Below are positions 1 to 8,365 of a DNA stretch of 64,000 bases, in pieces (position 1 is the first letter of the stretch; every line of letters starts with the position of its first letter). The notes beneath the pieces were generated by a model. It saw only the letters and a program-made list of their open reading frames with translations, was not told where the DNA came from and did no database searches. The position numbers and the translations under genes were made by a program. The DNA is from a virus, in IMG/VR virus record IMGVR_UViG_3300027836_000009, positions 1 to 64,000 of that record. The stretch is one strand, 5' to 3'.

Positions 1-580
1 TAATACATCTCAAGGAGCTAGTTTAGTATGGAATGGAGTTACTTTTACGTTAGATACTTCTTTGCTAAATTATTCATATACAGCTATTATAACTACTATA
101 CCAGCAAGTGCAGTCCCTTCTGCAGGTAGTTTAATCGAAGTTACAGTTGGAAATTCAGTTACAAGTATTGGTACTGATGCTTTCTTACAGTGTAGCGGGT
201 TGACATCTGTAACATTTTCACCTAATTCAACACTTACAAGTATTGGTCTCAGATCGTTCGACAGTTGTTCATCATTGACAACTATAACAATTCCAAATTC
301 AGTTACAAGCATTGGTGCTTATGCGTTCTGGGCTTGTGCTGCATTGGCAACTATAACAATTCCAAATTCGGTTACAAGTATTGGTAATTTTGCATTCAGA
401 AGTTGTATTGCATTGTTAAATGTAGTAATTCCAAATTCAGTTACAAGTATTGGTGCAGATTCATTCTTGCTTTCCGGGTTGACAACTGTTACTATAGCAA
501 ATGGTCAATTAGGAATACTATCACCTAGCGCAAGTCAAGCCTTTTTTGGTGTAATAACTGTTCAAACTATTCAACCTTAA
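1..580 (+). CDS. BspA-like leucine-rich-repeat protein, 5'-truncated by window edge
   Basis: The frame is open from the first base to the stop at 578-580, so the true start lies upstream; the TTG at 62 is not needed. The protein is built of about 23-residue repeats with the recurring core NSVTSIG.xAF..C.xLTxVTI, typical of BspA/LRR_5 leucine-rich repeats. In phages such repeats occur on fibres or other surface-exposed binding proteins, so a role in receptor or surface binding is an inference. A strong terminator follows at 708. The downstream piece in another frame (583-690) suggests the C-terminus may once have been longer. Confidence 0.75.
   Translation, partial: NTSQGASLVWNGVTFTLDTSLLNYSYTAIITTIPASAVPSAGSLIEVTVGNSVTSIGTDAFLQCSGLTSVTFSPNSTLTSIGLRSFDSCSSLTTITIPNSVTSIGAYAFWACAALATITIPNSVTSIGNFAFRSCIALLNVVIPNSVTSIGADSFLLSGLTTVTIANGQLGILSPSASQAFFGVITVQTIQP
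152..500 (+). repeat. In-frame 69-nt leucine-rich repeat array
   Basis: Five imperfect copies of a unit coding for about 23 residues, each containing a variant of aattcagttacaagtattgg. Copies start near 152, 221, 291, 360 and 429. They are protein-level LRR repeats with drifted third positions, not a CRISPR or tandem DNA satellite. Confidence 0.8.
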
Positions 581-582
581 TC

Positions 583-690
583 GAGATAACTAATTTAGGT
601 TCTCTGTTTATCAGTGTACCAGAGTCATTAGATGAATCCGCTGTAAAGGAACATGTAATTTCTGCAATAATCAATAACGCAACCGCTTAG
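583..690 (+). pseudogene. Possible out-of-frame C-terminal remnant of the LRR gene
   Basis: After the LRR stop codon, the -1 frame reads an open stretch of 35 codons (LIEITNLGSLF...SAIINNATA) ending in TAG at 688-690. It has phage-like codon use but no plausible start codon. The terminator begins 18 nt later, the spacing expected behind a genuine 3' end. A single-base indel near 560-580 (or upstream at the T6 run at 542-547) could have separated it from the LRR frame. A chance open frame remains possible. Confidence 0.3.
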
Positions 691-707
691 CCGTTGTGCT
701 AGGTGTC

Positions 708-733
708 AAGAGGGACTACGGTCCCTCTTTTTT
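708..733 (+). terminator. Rho-independent terminator
   Basis: A perfect 9-bp stem (AAGAGGGAC / GTCCCTCTT) closes a TACG tetraloop and runs into a T tract. It ends the LRR gene transcript. Its stem sequence GAGGGAC/GTCCCTC recurs in the terminator at 26351. Confidence 0.92.
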
Positions 734-741
734 ATGTTAAA

Positions 742-767
742 AACTATCCTTAAATTTGTGAATATAA
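742..767 (+). promoter_or_regulatory. Class I phage promoter motif (AACTA-N12-TGAATATAA)
   Basis: AACTA at 742-746 and TGAATATAA at 759-767 are separated by 12 nt, 16 nt before the start of the 55-residue ORF. The same two-box pattern occurs at five other gene starts in the window. The downstream overlap TATAAATA (763-770) also equals the T4 late promoter core, but the shared upstream box argues for membership in this class. Confidence 0.6.
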
Positions 768-783
768 ATACAATAAATTTAAA

Positions 784-951
784 ATGAGTTTTAACAAAAA
801 ACGAGTTCCTCCTTTAAACGAATTAATTGAAGAGCTTGAAAAATATCCTGAGCATTTAAAGTTTTATCAAAAAGCTGATGCTCTTATAGGTCCACCTGAC
901 GCGGTTAACTACCTTATGTCATTAAATGAAGCTGATAATAATGACATCTAA
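784..951 (+). CDS. Small hypothetical protein (55 aa)
   Basis: Begins at ATG 784 behind a class I promoter motif and ends in TAA at 949. It is acidic and helical in character (PLNELIEELEKYPEHLKFY), without recognisable domains or membrane segments. It stands alone between a terminator and the glycosyltransferase gene. I do not recognise the family; reality is supported by its promoter, codon use and phage-like size. Confidence 0.65.
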   Translation: MSFNKKRVPPLNELIEELEKYPEHLKFYQKADALIGPPDAVNYLMSLNEADNNDI

Positions 952-1045
952 AGGACCTTTATCTTTTACACAATAGATAACTAATTAAACTATTATTAAT
1001 ACATGAGAAGACTATATCTGATCTTCTTTACTAATTTTACAATCA

Positions 1046-2434
1046 ATGTTTGAAAAAATTGGCTTTATAGAAAATGATCCGAACAAGAAGAATATCTTGA
1101 TTACGGTAAGTCAAATGAAAACCCGCGAATATACATACGGATATGTTTACCCGCTTGTTGAAGTACTAAAAGAAAAATTCAATGTTTATTACTTTTACGA
1201 AGGTGGCCTTAAACACATTGAAGAATGTGGCTTTAAAAACGTTTACCGATTAAACAAAGGTAAGTACAATGATTTTAAGTCAGCAAATCTAAAAAGAAAA
1301 AAAGAACTTGAAACTTCTGACATATATAATCAAAACTTGATTGACTTGGAAATTGAAAAGTTCTTTAAAGATGAATACCAATTTTCGGATATCTTAATCG
1401 TTGATAATCACAACTTGATGTTACCGTTCAACCCACAAACATCACACCCAAAATTAAAGGAATTGTTTAATGATTACTTTGATAGCTTTGATGATGAAGA
1501 TCCTAGAGTTCTTGAAGAAATTGAAAGAGTTAACAATAAGTTGTTTAACCCAACTGCAAAAGGACTATCTCCACTTGCATTCCGTTATATGTATAAGAAC
1601 ATTATGTTATCCGTAATTGAATACATTAGTAAAAGTAACGATGCAATAATTCACCCACTTATCATGGACCCATCTGCTGCAATTCCTTTCTTTAAGTTTA
1701 AAGGATTGAAACATCGCTTTTGGTATTTCACTGATGACCACCGTCATTTACGAGAACTGTATGGATTCCCAATTGCCGAATTACAGCATCTTGTGTTTGA
1801 ACCTCATTGGCAAAACATTACGCCAACGAAAAAGAATCTTCTTGAAGAATTTGAAGTTAAAGAAGAAAAGATTCCTTTCTTTTTTGCGGGATCCTTGCTT
1901 AACGATAAAGGTAAACGAAAATATATCTGGAGAGATTTCTTTAAAGACTTTTCATATCCTGGTGCTAAACTCTATTTTAAAGTAAGTTTGATTTTAGGAA
2001 TGGATAAAGAATCTTTTGAGAATCTTAAATCTGATGTAATGAAACATCCAAACTTCTGTGGTGATTTTATGCCGAACGAAGAATATATGAGAGTTCTTAA
2101 AAGATGCAAGACTGCGTTCATTGCTCGTAATGTATCAGCAAATGGTGGATTCACATATCGTCATATGCAATATTTGTACTTTGGTGTTCTTCCTCTTTTT
2201 GATGACTTATATGACCCAGCCTATTTGTGGATACCAAAAGAATTTCAAGATAAGCTAACTGCAAAAAATCCTGAAGAATTACAAAAGCTAATTGAGTTTT
2301 ACGATAACAATGAATCTGAAAGATTAAAAGTTTTAAAAGATCTAAAGAAACATTTCCAAGTTGATGATTGGGTTGACAACTGGAAAGAGAAACTTGTTAA
2401 CACTGAGCTATTCAAAGATTATCTTTGGAAGTAG
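1046..2434 (+). CDS. Putative GT-B-like glycosyltransferase
   Basis: A 462-residue protein with a two-lobed look. The N-terminus reads NILITVSQ followed by an alternating beta/alpha pattern, and the C-terminal third carries FCGDFMPNEEYMRVLKRCK and a GxFTYRHMQYLYFGVLPLF stretch (about residues 368-385), like the donor-binding lobe of GT-B enzymes. It opens the module that also contains a sugar nucleotidyltransferase, kinase, C5-methyltransferase and dCMP-hydroxymethylase-like enzyme. Transfer of sugar to modified DNA bases is the favoured inference; glycosylation of protein or surface glycan is the alternative. No signal peptide is visible. Confidence 0.6.
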   Translation: MFEKIGFIENDPNKKNILITVSQMKTREYTYGYVYPLVEVLKEKFNVYYFYEGGLKHIEECGFKNVYRLNKGKYNDFKSANLKRKKELETSDIYNQNLIDLEIEKFFKDEYQFSDILIVDNHNLMLPFNPQTSHPKLKELFNDYFDSFDDEDPRVLEEIERVNNKLFNPTAKGLSPLAFRYMYKNIMLSVIEYISKSNDAIIHPLIMDPSAAIPFFKFKGLKHRFWYFTDDHRHLRELYGFPIAELQHLVFEPHWQNITPTKKNLLEEFEVKEEKIPFFFAGSLLNDKGKRKYIWRDFFKDFSYPGAKLYFKVSLILGMDKESFENLKSDVMKHPNFCGDFMPNEEYMRVLKRCKTAFIARNVSANGGFTYRHMQYLYFGVLPLFDDLYDPAYLWIPKEFQDKLTAKNPEELQKLIEFYDNNESERLKVLKDLKKHFQVDDWVDNWKEKLVNTELFKDYLWK

Positions 2435-2438
2435 GCAG

Positions 2439-2463
2439 AACTATTTAAGAAAAATGTATATAA
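2439..2463 (+). promoter_or_regulatory. Class I phage promoter motif (AACTA-N11-TGTATATAA)
   Basis: AACTA at 2439-2443 and TGTATATAA at 2455-2463, 23 nt before the transaldolase-like start. It lies in one of the few gaps of the module, so it probably drives the six-gene run 2487-8323. Confidence 0.65.
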
Positions 2464-2486
2464 TATAAAATTCAAAATTTATAAGT

Positions 2487-3188
2487 ATGAGAGTAAAAAT
2501 CTTCGCAGACGGCGCAAACGAACAAAGTATGATTGACCGTAACAATTCAGAAATGATTTCTGGTTTAACGACAAATCCTACATTAATTCAAAAATCAGGT
2601 GTTACTGATTATTCTTCATTCATTAAAAGAATGTTACAGACAGTCAATGAAAAATCGTTTTCAGTTGAAGTTGTATCTGATGATCTTGAAGAAATGTACA
2701 CACAAGCAAAAACTATTGCTTCTTGGGGCGAAAACGTTTATGTTAAAATTCCAATCACAAACACAAAAGGTGAAACAGTTTACGATATCGTAAAAAGATT
2801 ATCTGATGAAGGAGTTAAAATAAACGTAACTGCTATGATGACAACTGAACAAGTTAATCATATCTTGCCTGCATTAGCAAATTCCCCAGCCGCATATATA
2901 TCTATATTTGCTGGCCGTATTGCTGACACTGGAATTGACCCAATGGATATTATGACAGAAACAATGACTACGTTAGGTGCTTACCCACAAGTTGAATTAA
3001 TTTGGGCATCTCCTCGTGAATTGTTAAACATTTTCCAGGCTGACTCTATCGGTTGTCATATTATTACTTGTACTGATGATATCATTAAAAAATTATCATT
3101 ACACGGTAAAGATTTAAGTGAGTATTCATTAGATACAGTTCAAATGTTTTATGATGATGCTCAAAAATTAAACTACACAATTGAATAA
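2487..3188 (+). CDS. Transaldolase / fructose-6-phosphate aldolase-like enzyme
   Basis: A 233-residue protein with family signatures in order: KIFADGA near the N-terminus (Asp8), GLTTNPTL at 26-33, VEVVSDD at 61-66, YVKIPIT with the Schiff-base lysine Lys87, GVKINVTAMMT, YISIFAGR and LIWASPRE. This is the short TalC/FSA-type class I aldolase, which makes or cleaves sugar phosphates through a lysine imine. It starts a compact operon with a kinase, nucleotidyltransferase and glycosyltransferase, so making an unusual sugar phosphate for an activated sugar donor is a reasonable inference. A role in pentose phosphate flux for nucleotide supply is the alternative. Confidence 0.85.
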   Translation: MRVKIFADGANEQSMIDRNNSEMISGLTTNPTLIQKSGVTDYSSFIKRMLQTVNEKSFSVEVVSDDLEEMYTQAKTIASWGENVYVKIPITNTKGETVYDIVKRLSDEGVKINVTAMMTTEQVNHILPALANSPAAYISIFAGRIADTGIDPMDIMTETMTTLGAYPQVELIWASPRELLNIFQADSIGCHIITCTDDIIKKLSLHGKDLSEYSLDTVQMFYDDAQKLNYTIE

Positions 3189-3191
3189 ATT

Positions 3192-4436
3192 ATGACTGAC
3201 AATTTCAATAATCCTAAAAGACTACATAACCTTTTTACTCTAAAGAAAGGCTGCAGCATCTTATGTGATATTGACGGAACTATTATCCAACATGAGAACA
3301 TTCCTGATTACTCAAAAGATATTGTTTTACTTGACGGTGCATTAGAGAAACTAGATGAATGGTATGCTGATAATGCTTATGTTGTATTAACGACAAGTAG
3401 AAATCCTGTGGATAAGGATCTGTTAGTTAAAGCTCTAGCAAAACAAAACATAAAATATGATTCATTGGTTATGGGTTTACCACCAGGACCAAGATATTTA
3501 GTAAACGATAAAAAACCTTATTCAGAAATAACTATGGCACAATCTTTTGAAGTTAAACGCGATGAAGGAATCAAAACAATTGGTCACTCATTTGCTGCAG
3601 TTAGTATTAAAGAAAATACTATCGAAAAAACATTACCTGCTGACGCAAACCAAACTCAATTAAACAAGTTTGCTTGGCAATATCAAACATTATCCGATTT
3701 GGGTAATATTGAAAACGTTAAACCTGCTATCCCACAGGTATACGAATTCTCTTCTCATAAATTCAGTATTGAGTATTTAGAAAAACATAAAGGAATCAAC
3801 CAATTTGATACTTACCAAAGAAGTGTGGTATTACCTTACGTTTTTGAATATGTAAACAATATGTACAGTATTGAAAATGAAACAATAGATTCAGAAAATC
3901 CATCTAGAGATTGGGACGAATGGTTTAAGTCTTTCATTGATGCAAAAATTTACGCAAAGAAATCTGATTTAGAAAAGTACGGTTTAGATACTTCAGTTTT
4001 TGAAGATATGAAAAACTACTTAGAAACAAATTATGAAACAATCAGACCATATTTCTTTGCAAGATATTTCCACGGAGATCTTACATACGAAAACATTTTG
4101 TTTTATAACTTTGATGTTAAGTTTATTGATTTTGATAATGATTATGTTTGGGGTCCTGTTGAACTTGACTTAGGAAAACTTACACAATCAATCATTACAA
4201 AATATGAAAGTTGGGATAACCCAGAAGAAGCAATCCAAAATGTTGAAGAAGAATTTGAAAGAGTACTTTACTTTTACACAGGGTTCGTTGGAGAACAAGC
4301 AAGGTCTAAAGCATACTTCTATTGTATCATTCACTTAATCAGAATGATCCCGTATCAAGCTCAACGTGATGTTAATCGTTGTCACATTGCTTTAGGTTGG
4401 GTTAAAGAATTATTTAACAGATTAAACAACAAATAA
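3192..4436 (+). CDS. HAD-like phosphatase fused to APH/choline-kinase-like kinase
   Basis: Two domains in 414 residues. The N-terminal domain has HAD motif I CDIDGT (Asp26, Asp28), LTTSR near 66-70 and a motif III-like NDKK near 105-108. The C-terminal domain carries the Brenner motif HGDLTYEN (His294, Asp296, Asn301) followed by FIDFDN (about 311-316) of aminoglycoside phosphotransferase/choline kinase folds. It probably phosphorylates a small hydroxylated substrate, such as a sugar, with the HAD part removing or rearranging phosphate. It sits 3 nt after the aldolase and 1 nt before the nucleotidyltransferase, consistent with aldolase, kinase, nucleotidylyltransferase order in a sugar-activation route. 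The substrate is unknown. Confidence 0.75.
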   Translation: MTDNFNNPKRLHNLFTLKKGCSILCDIDGTIIQHENIPDYSKDIVLLDGALEKLDEWYADNAYVVLTTSRNPVDKDLLVKALAKQNIKYDSLVMGLPPGPRYLVNDKKPYSEITMAQSFEVKRDEGIKTIGHSFAAVSIKENTIEKTLPADANQTQLNKFAWQYQTLSDLGNIENVKPAIPQVYEFSSHKFSIEYLEKHKGINQFDTYQRSVVLPYVFEYVNNMYSIENETIDSENPSRDWDEWFKSFIDAKIYAKKSDLEKYGLDTSVFEDMKNYLETNYETIRPYFFARYFHGDLTYENILFYNFDVKFIDFDNDYVWGPVELDLGKLTQSIITKYESWDNPEEAIQNVEEEFERVLYFYTGFVGEQARSKAYFYCIIHLIRMIPYQAQRDVNRCHIALGWVKELFNRLNNK

Positions 4437-4437
4437 C

Positions 4438-5151
4438 ATGGATGCAATAATACTAGCTGCAGGTAGGTCACAAAGATTTGGAGAAAACAAATTACTTATC
4501 CCTTTTGATTCTTTAACATTAACTGAACATTCCTTAAAGTTCTTAGCTGAAAATGGAATTACTGGTAAGATCGTTATTGTGATTAATAAAAGTGATGTTT
4601 ACATCAGCAATCGTGATAAGATCATTCAACCTGTAATGCATAGATTATTGGGTTCTCCTTATTATAGTGAAAACATTGAGTTCGTTTTCCAAAACCCTGA
4701 TGAATATGGACCTGCAGCTGCTATAAGATCGGCTGCAGGTAAAATAAAAGATGATTTTATTATTCTTTCAGGTGATAACTATTACAGTGGAAAAATTGAT
4801 ACAACATTCCCAGACGGCGCAACTGCCAAAGCTACTTTTAAATACTATCCAGATTCAGAACTTAACTTACGCCTTGCTTATGTTAACCTTGATGAAAACA
4901 AAATAATTGAGAAACCTCATAATTTTTCTAGTGGTGAATATTACTGTGGTTACATGATGTTGAAATATGAAGAATTAGAAAAAGTTAACACAATGGAAAT
5001 TTCGCCTCGTGGTGAATATGAAATAACTGACTTCTTTAATTCATCAAAAAAGAAAGCATTTGAACCGTTAAGTATTAAATGGACTGATATTACTTTTTAT
5101 GAAGATATCCCAACAGTTTTAAAGTATATTAAAGAAAACGCTAATAATTAA
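4438..5151 (+). CDS. Sugar-1-phosphate nucleotidyltransferase-like protein
   Basis: The N-terminus AIILAAGRSQRFGENKLLIP is the nucleotide-binding signature of the GT-A-fold NTP-transferase family (LAAGxGxRF...K). A central ILSGDNYY supplies the metal/nucleotide-binding aspartate. At 237 residues it matches single-domain sugar nucleotidylyltransferases. It should couple a sugar phosphate to NTP, giving an activated donor for the neighbouring glycosyltransferases. Tight spacing on both sides (1 and 4 nt) marks it as part of the operon. The sugar and the nucleotide cannot be read from sequence. Confidence 0.8.
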   Translation: MDAIILAAGRSQRFGENKLLIPFDSLTLTEHSLKFLAENGITGKIVIVINKSDVYISNRDKIIQPVMHRLLGSPYYSENIEFVFQNPDEYGPAAAIRSAAGKIKDDFIILSGDNYYSGKIDTTFPDGATAKATFKYYPDSELNLRLAYVNLDENKIIEKPHNFSSGEYYCGYMMLKYEELEKVNTMEISPRGEYEITDFFNSSKKKAFEPLSIKWTDITFYEDIPTVLKYIKENANN

Positions 5152-5155
5152 CAAT

Positions 5156-5737
5156 ATGATACACAATTTTTACGATTGGGACGATACAATAGTTTTGACT
5201 CGTCCAGCAATTTATCTTTCTTATAGTTTTGCTTTAAAGAAAGTTGTTGACATTGATTTACCTCGTGGTGATTTTGATAAAAAACTTTACGCTAATGCTA
5301 ATGCTTATATGGCTCAATTAGGATTTACTGAAAAGACAATGCGTGAGGTAAAACGAGTTAAGAACGAAGTCTATCTTGATACTTATTGGGAAGATGTTAA
5401 AGTTCTTAAAACAGATTTTGACCCATACGAAAAACATTACATTGTTTCAAACACAACAACTGACGTAATTGAAACTTTATTGGAAAAATTTGATTTACGT
5501 CATAACTTTGATACAGTCGTAGGATCTGACGTTTATCTTGGCGTAAACCGTAAACCTGCTCCAGATTTATACAACTATGCATTCTCAAGAATTGAGAAAA
5601 ACTTTAATCCTGATAAAGATTGGGTTGTGATTCACGAGGATAGCATCTTTGGGTTAAACGCAGCACTAGCTTTTTTTGAAGATAATAAATACAAAATAAA
5701 AAACTTTAAAATTGTTTACTCTCCGCAAAATTTTTAA
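5156..5737 (+). CDS. HAD-superfamily hydrolase
   Basis: A 193-residue single-domain protein with DWDDT (Asp7, Asp9; nucleophile and acid/base pattern DxDxT), VSNTTTD (motif II Ser/Thr), NRKPAPDLY (motif III Lys) and HEDS (motif IV acidic residue). This matches the phosphoglycolate phosphatase/beta-phosphoglucomutase-like branch. In this operon it may dephosphorylate or isomerise a sugar-phosphate intermediate. It could instead act on nucleotides such as dCMP-pool intermediates; the sequence does not discriminate. Confidence 0.8.
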   Translation: MIHNFYDWDDTIVLTRPAIYLSYSFALKKVVDIDLPRGDFDKKLYANANAYMAQLGFTEKTMREVKRVKNEVYLDTYWEDVKVLKTDFDPYEKHYIVSNTTTDVIETLLEKFDLRHNFDTVVGSDVYLGVNRKPAPDLYNYAFSRIEKNFNPDKDWVVIHEDSIFGLNAALAFFEDNKYKIKNFKIVYSPQNF

Positions 5738-5740
5738 TTA

Positions 5741-7066
5741 ATGAAAACTACAGGCCTGCGAATTGCGATCTTTCCAATGGGATCCGCAATTAAATTAAAA
5801 AAAGATAACATAAAAAGAAACGACGGTTCAATTGAGTACTATAAATCTGTATGGGCTCTAACACATAATGAAAATGTTGACCAAGTTTTAATTGTTCAAA
5901 AATCCGATTGGGATAAATTAACCGATGAAGAAAAAGCTGATCTTGATCCTCGTGGAGTTATCTTTGATGTTTATTCAGAATTAGGATTAAGAACTCCTAA
6001 TCTTTCAGGAGTTATTTCTGATGATGAATGGGAAAAGTACACTAATGTATATGAAGCATTAAAGGATTTACCTCAACCTGATTTTGGTATTGGGTTTCTT
6101 GCTCAAGGATACACTATTGTAAATATGCCAAATTTCTTATATAAGAAAACCGATCCAACAAAAAAGAATTCAGTATTAGCAATGACTGGACGCTACGCAG
6201 CTCCAATTGTGTATTACTTGAATATGTCAAAACTTCCTTACTTTGTAATTGCTACTGACCCTCGTTACTGTACTCGTAAATTGAAAAGACGTGATAGCGC
6301 AAACCGTCCGTTAGAATTTATTTCTCAGTACAATGATGTTTGTGAATTTACAGCAATCACAGAACACGATCCGTATTCACCAGAAGTTATGACACCAATT
6401 AAAATTACTTACTCAGGAATTGAGAGATTAGGATTAGTTGGTGAAAGAGCTGTTGCTCCAGATAATGAAAGAACAATTAAATTTGCGATATCTGCAATGC
6501 AATCTTCATACGGTGAAAACGCAACTAAAGATTTCCGTTTTGACGAATTAAAGAAATGGGTTCTTAACCAACCAGATTCTGAAGATTATCATATCTACGG
6601 AAGATGGACTGATTACTTTACAAAAGATCACCAACAATTTAAAGGTCTGATTCCTCACACGGAAATTGACGAAGCTTTTATCAACACAAGATATACATTA
6701 GTAATTCCTATTCGCCCAGATTGGGTTACTGGTAAATATGTTGAAATGATCCGAGTTGGATGTTTGCCATTCTTCCATCCAAAATACGATACTCAGTTTT
6801 CAACAATTCCTAAAGACCATTTCTTAAGGGTTAAAGATCCTGCTGATATGTATAAAAAAATAAAGTATCTTGATGAAAATCCTGAAGTAAGAATTAAACT
6901 TGTTAAAGAATTACAAGTTAAGTTTTTATTAGGCGTTCGTCAAGGAGATTTCTTTGCTAACATTCTTGATACTTTTTTAAAGAAACATGATTTGCCATTC
7001 AGTATCGCACCAGGCTATACTGAAGAATTAAAAAGAGTCGTTAAAAAAACAGTTAAACTATTTTAA
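5741..7066 (+). CDS. Putative glycosyltransferase (GT-B-like C-terminal lobe)
   Basis: A 441-residue protein. The C-terminal part has a donor-lobe-like pattern: YHIYGRW, then FINTRYTLVIPIRP, GKYVEMIRVGCLPFF and a late helix-rich region after DPADMYKKIKYL, as in many GT-B proteins where an E.xRVGCLPF element follows the nucleotide-binding site. The N-terminal half begins RIAIFPMGSA and lacks a signal peptide. Directly abutting the C5-methyltransferase (next ATG follows the stop), it is a good candidate for glycosylating modified cytosines in phage DNA. A different acceptor is possible. Confidence 0.55.
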   Translation: MKTTGLRIAIFPMGSAIKLKKDNIKRNDGSIEYYKSVWALTHNENVDQVLIVQKSDWDKLTDEEKADLDPRGVIFDVYSELGLRTPNLSGVISDDEWEKYTNVYEALKDLPQPDFGIGFLAQGYTIVNMPNFLYKKTDPTKKNSVLAMTGRYAAPIVYYLNMSKLPYFVIATDPRYCTRKLKRRDSANRPLEFISQYNDVCEFTAITEHDPYSPEVMTPIKITYSGIERLGLVGERAVAPDNERTIKFAISAMQSSYGENATKDFRFDELKKWVLNQPDSEDYHIYGRWTDYFTKDHQQFKGLIPHTEIDEAFINTRYTLVIPIRPDWVTGKYVEMIRVGCLPFFHPKYDTQFSTIPKDHFLRVKDPADMYKKIKYLDENPEVRIKLVKELQVKFLLGVRQGDFFANILDTFLKKHDLPFSIAPGYTEELKRVVKKTVKLF

Positions 7067-8323
7067 ATGAAAAAGAAAATTAAGTATGGTGTTGTTGTTC
7101 CACTTATCGGTGGTATGACAATCGCAAATGAAAACGCAACAGGAGAGAAACCTACATTTATTTTATCTTATGAAGCATTTGCTGCAAATGACAAACATTG
7201 TGTAAACCGTTACAATGAAACTCCTTATGTGCTTGCTGACGGTGATACAAATGAAATTATGCCAACTGTTGTTAATGAAGAAACTGGAGAAGTAGAATAT
7301 GAATCTGCTTTTAGAGCAGATCTATTTGAAGAAGTTGATTTTGTTTCTGCAGTTTGCCCTTGCGCAGGTCTTTCAATGTTAAACTCAAATAACAATAAAG
7401 AAACAGCTTCTGCTCGTGGGTCTGATGCTGTTCAGAATGACTGGATGTATAAAACAGCTCGTCTTGTTCTTGAGAAAGTTAGTCCTAAAGTTTTATGGGG
7501 TGAAAATGCTCCAGGATTATATACTAACATGGGTGCTGGTGTTGTTGAAAAGTTAAGAGTAATTGGTAAAGAATATGGGTATTCTTTCTCAATGATTAAA
7601 ACTGATACGTTTTTACATGGAATTCCACAACATCGTCAAAGAACATTTTACTTCTTTTGGAAAGGCAGTGATGCTCCAATCTTAAACTATTTTGAAAAAG
7701 AATCTCCAATGTTAGGTGATTACTTGGACCAAATTCCTGAAGGCGCATCTTATATGGATAAACCGTTTATGGCTGACTTGACTGATAACAATTGGGTTAA
7801 GTTTATAAAAAGTGAAGGTTTTAGTCTTGAAGCACTTGCTGAAGATCCAAAATTAAACACAGTTTTTCAATGGATTCATGCTAAAGGTTTAAGAGATAAA
7901 GCAATTGAGTTTGGTGAAAGCATTGGTGATGAAGGAATGGTTAAGTTCTTAAATCACACAAAGAAAAAAGAAGCTGAAAACAAAGGCTGGTGGGATGGAA
8001 CTCCACTTGCATTTAAAACAGCAACAAACTCAATCATTGCTAAAAATTCTGCAATCATTCGTCCAGGTACTGAACGCGGAATTACATTACGTGAGGCAAT
8101 GTGGCTAATGGGTCTTCCTCATGATTTTGAAATGATGGGTAATGTAAACAATCATATCTGTCAAAATGTCCCTGTTAAAACAGCAACTGATTGGACATCT
8201 GAAGTTATAAGATTCTTAAACGGCGAGATTACAGAATTCGGTGGTGATTTTGTTAAACAGAATAACATTTCTAAAAAGATTGATTTTGCTGAGGCTTCAA
8301 TCAAAACAGCTGTATTGTTCTAA
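7067..8323 (+). CDS. DNA cytosine-C5 methyltransferase family protein
   Basis: The 418-residue protein carries the C5-methyltransferase motifs in canonical order: a motif I-like PLIGGMT near 12-18, motif IV PC with catalytic Cys99 (VCPCAGLS), motif VI GENAPG (Glu146), motif VIII GIPQHRQR (185-192), a TLREAMWLMGLPHDF segment as seen before motif X, and motif X-like CQNVPV. All key residues are present, so it should be active. It is unusual beside a dCMP-hydroxymethylase-like gene, because 5-hydroxymethylcytosine is already blocked at C5; see findings. It ends the sugar/modification operon and is followed by a promoter. Confidence 0.85.
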   Translation: MKKKIKYGVVVPLIGGMTIANENATGEKPTFILSYEAFAANDKHCVNRYNETPYVLADGDTNEIMPTVVNEETGEVEYESAFRADLFEEVDFVSAVCPCAGLSMLNSNNNKETASARGSDAVQNDWMYKTARLVLEKVSPKVLWGENAPGLYTNMGAGVVEKLRVIGKEYGYSFSMIKTDTFLHGIPQHRQRTFYFFWKGSDAPILNYFEKESPMLGDYLDQIPEGASYMDKPFMADLTDNNWVKFIKSEGFSLEALAEDPKLNTVFQWIHAKGLRDKAIEFGESIGDEGMVKFLNHTKKKEAENKGWWDGTPLAFKTATNSIIAKNSAIIRPGTERGITLREAMWLMGLPHDFEMMGNVNNHICQNVPVKTATDWTSEVIRFLNGEITEFGGDFVKQNNISKKIDFAEASIKTAVLF

Positions 8324-8327
8324 ACAG

Positions 8328-8353
8328 AACTAAATACGTATTTGTGTATATAA
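8328..8353 (+). promoter_or_regulatory. Class I phage promoter motif (AACTA-N12-TGTATATAA)
   Basis: AACTA at 8328-8332 and TGTATATAA at 8345-8353. The kinase start is only 12 nt further, implying a very short leader. It drives the kinase and hydroxymethylase pair. Confidence 0.65.
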
Positions 8354-8365
8354 AATTTAAAGTAA

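Noticed and set aside
70-312. Minus-strand open frame of 80 codons
   Set aside because: Antisense to the LRR repeats; its sequence is the mirror of a repetitive coding region and it has no leader.
152-500. Evenly spaced repeats that could be mistaken for a CRISPR array
   Set aside because: The repeats are in frame, encode leucine-rich repeats and have drifted at third codon positions; no cas genes and no unique spacers of fixed length.
763-770. Exact T4 late promoter core TATAAATA
   Set aside because: Kept as part of the class I motif: it shares the AACTA box and spacing with five sites that lack the final ATA, so calling it a T4-type late promoter is less economical.
1003-1053. Sixteen-codon micro-ORF (MRRLYLIFF...) overlapping the glycosyltransferase start
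   Set aside because: Could be a leader peptide, but it is too short to separate from chance; the weak hairpin AGAAGA/TCTTCT at 1006-1027 is likewise not convincing as a terminator or attenuator.
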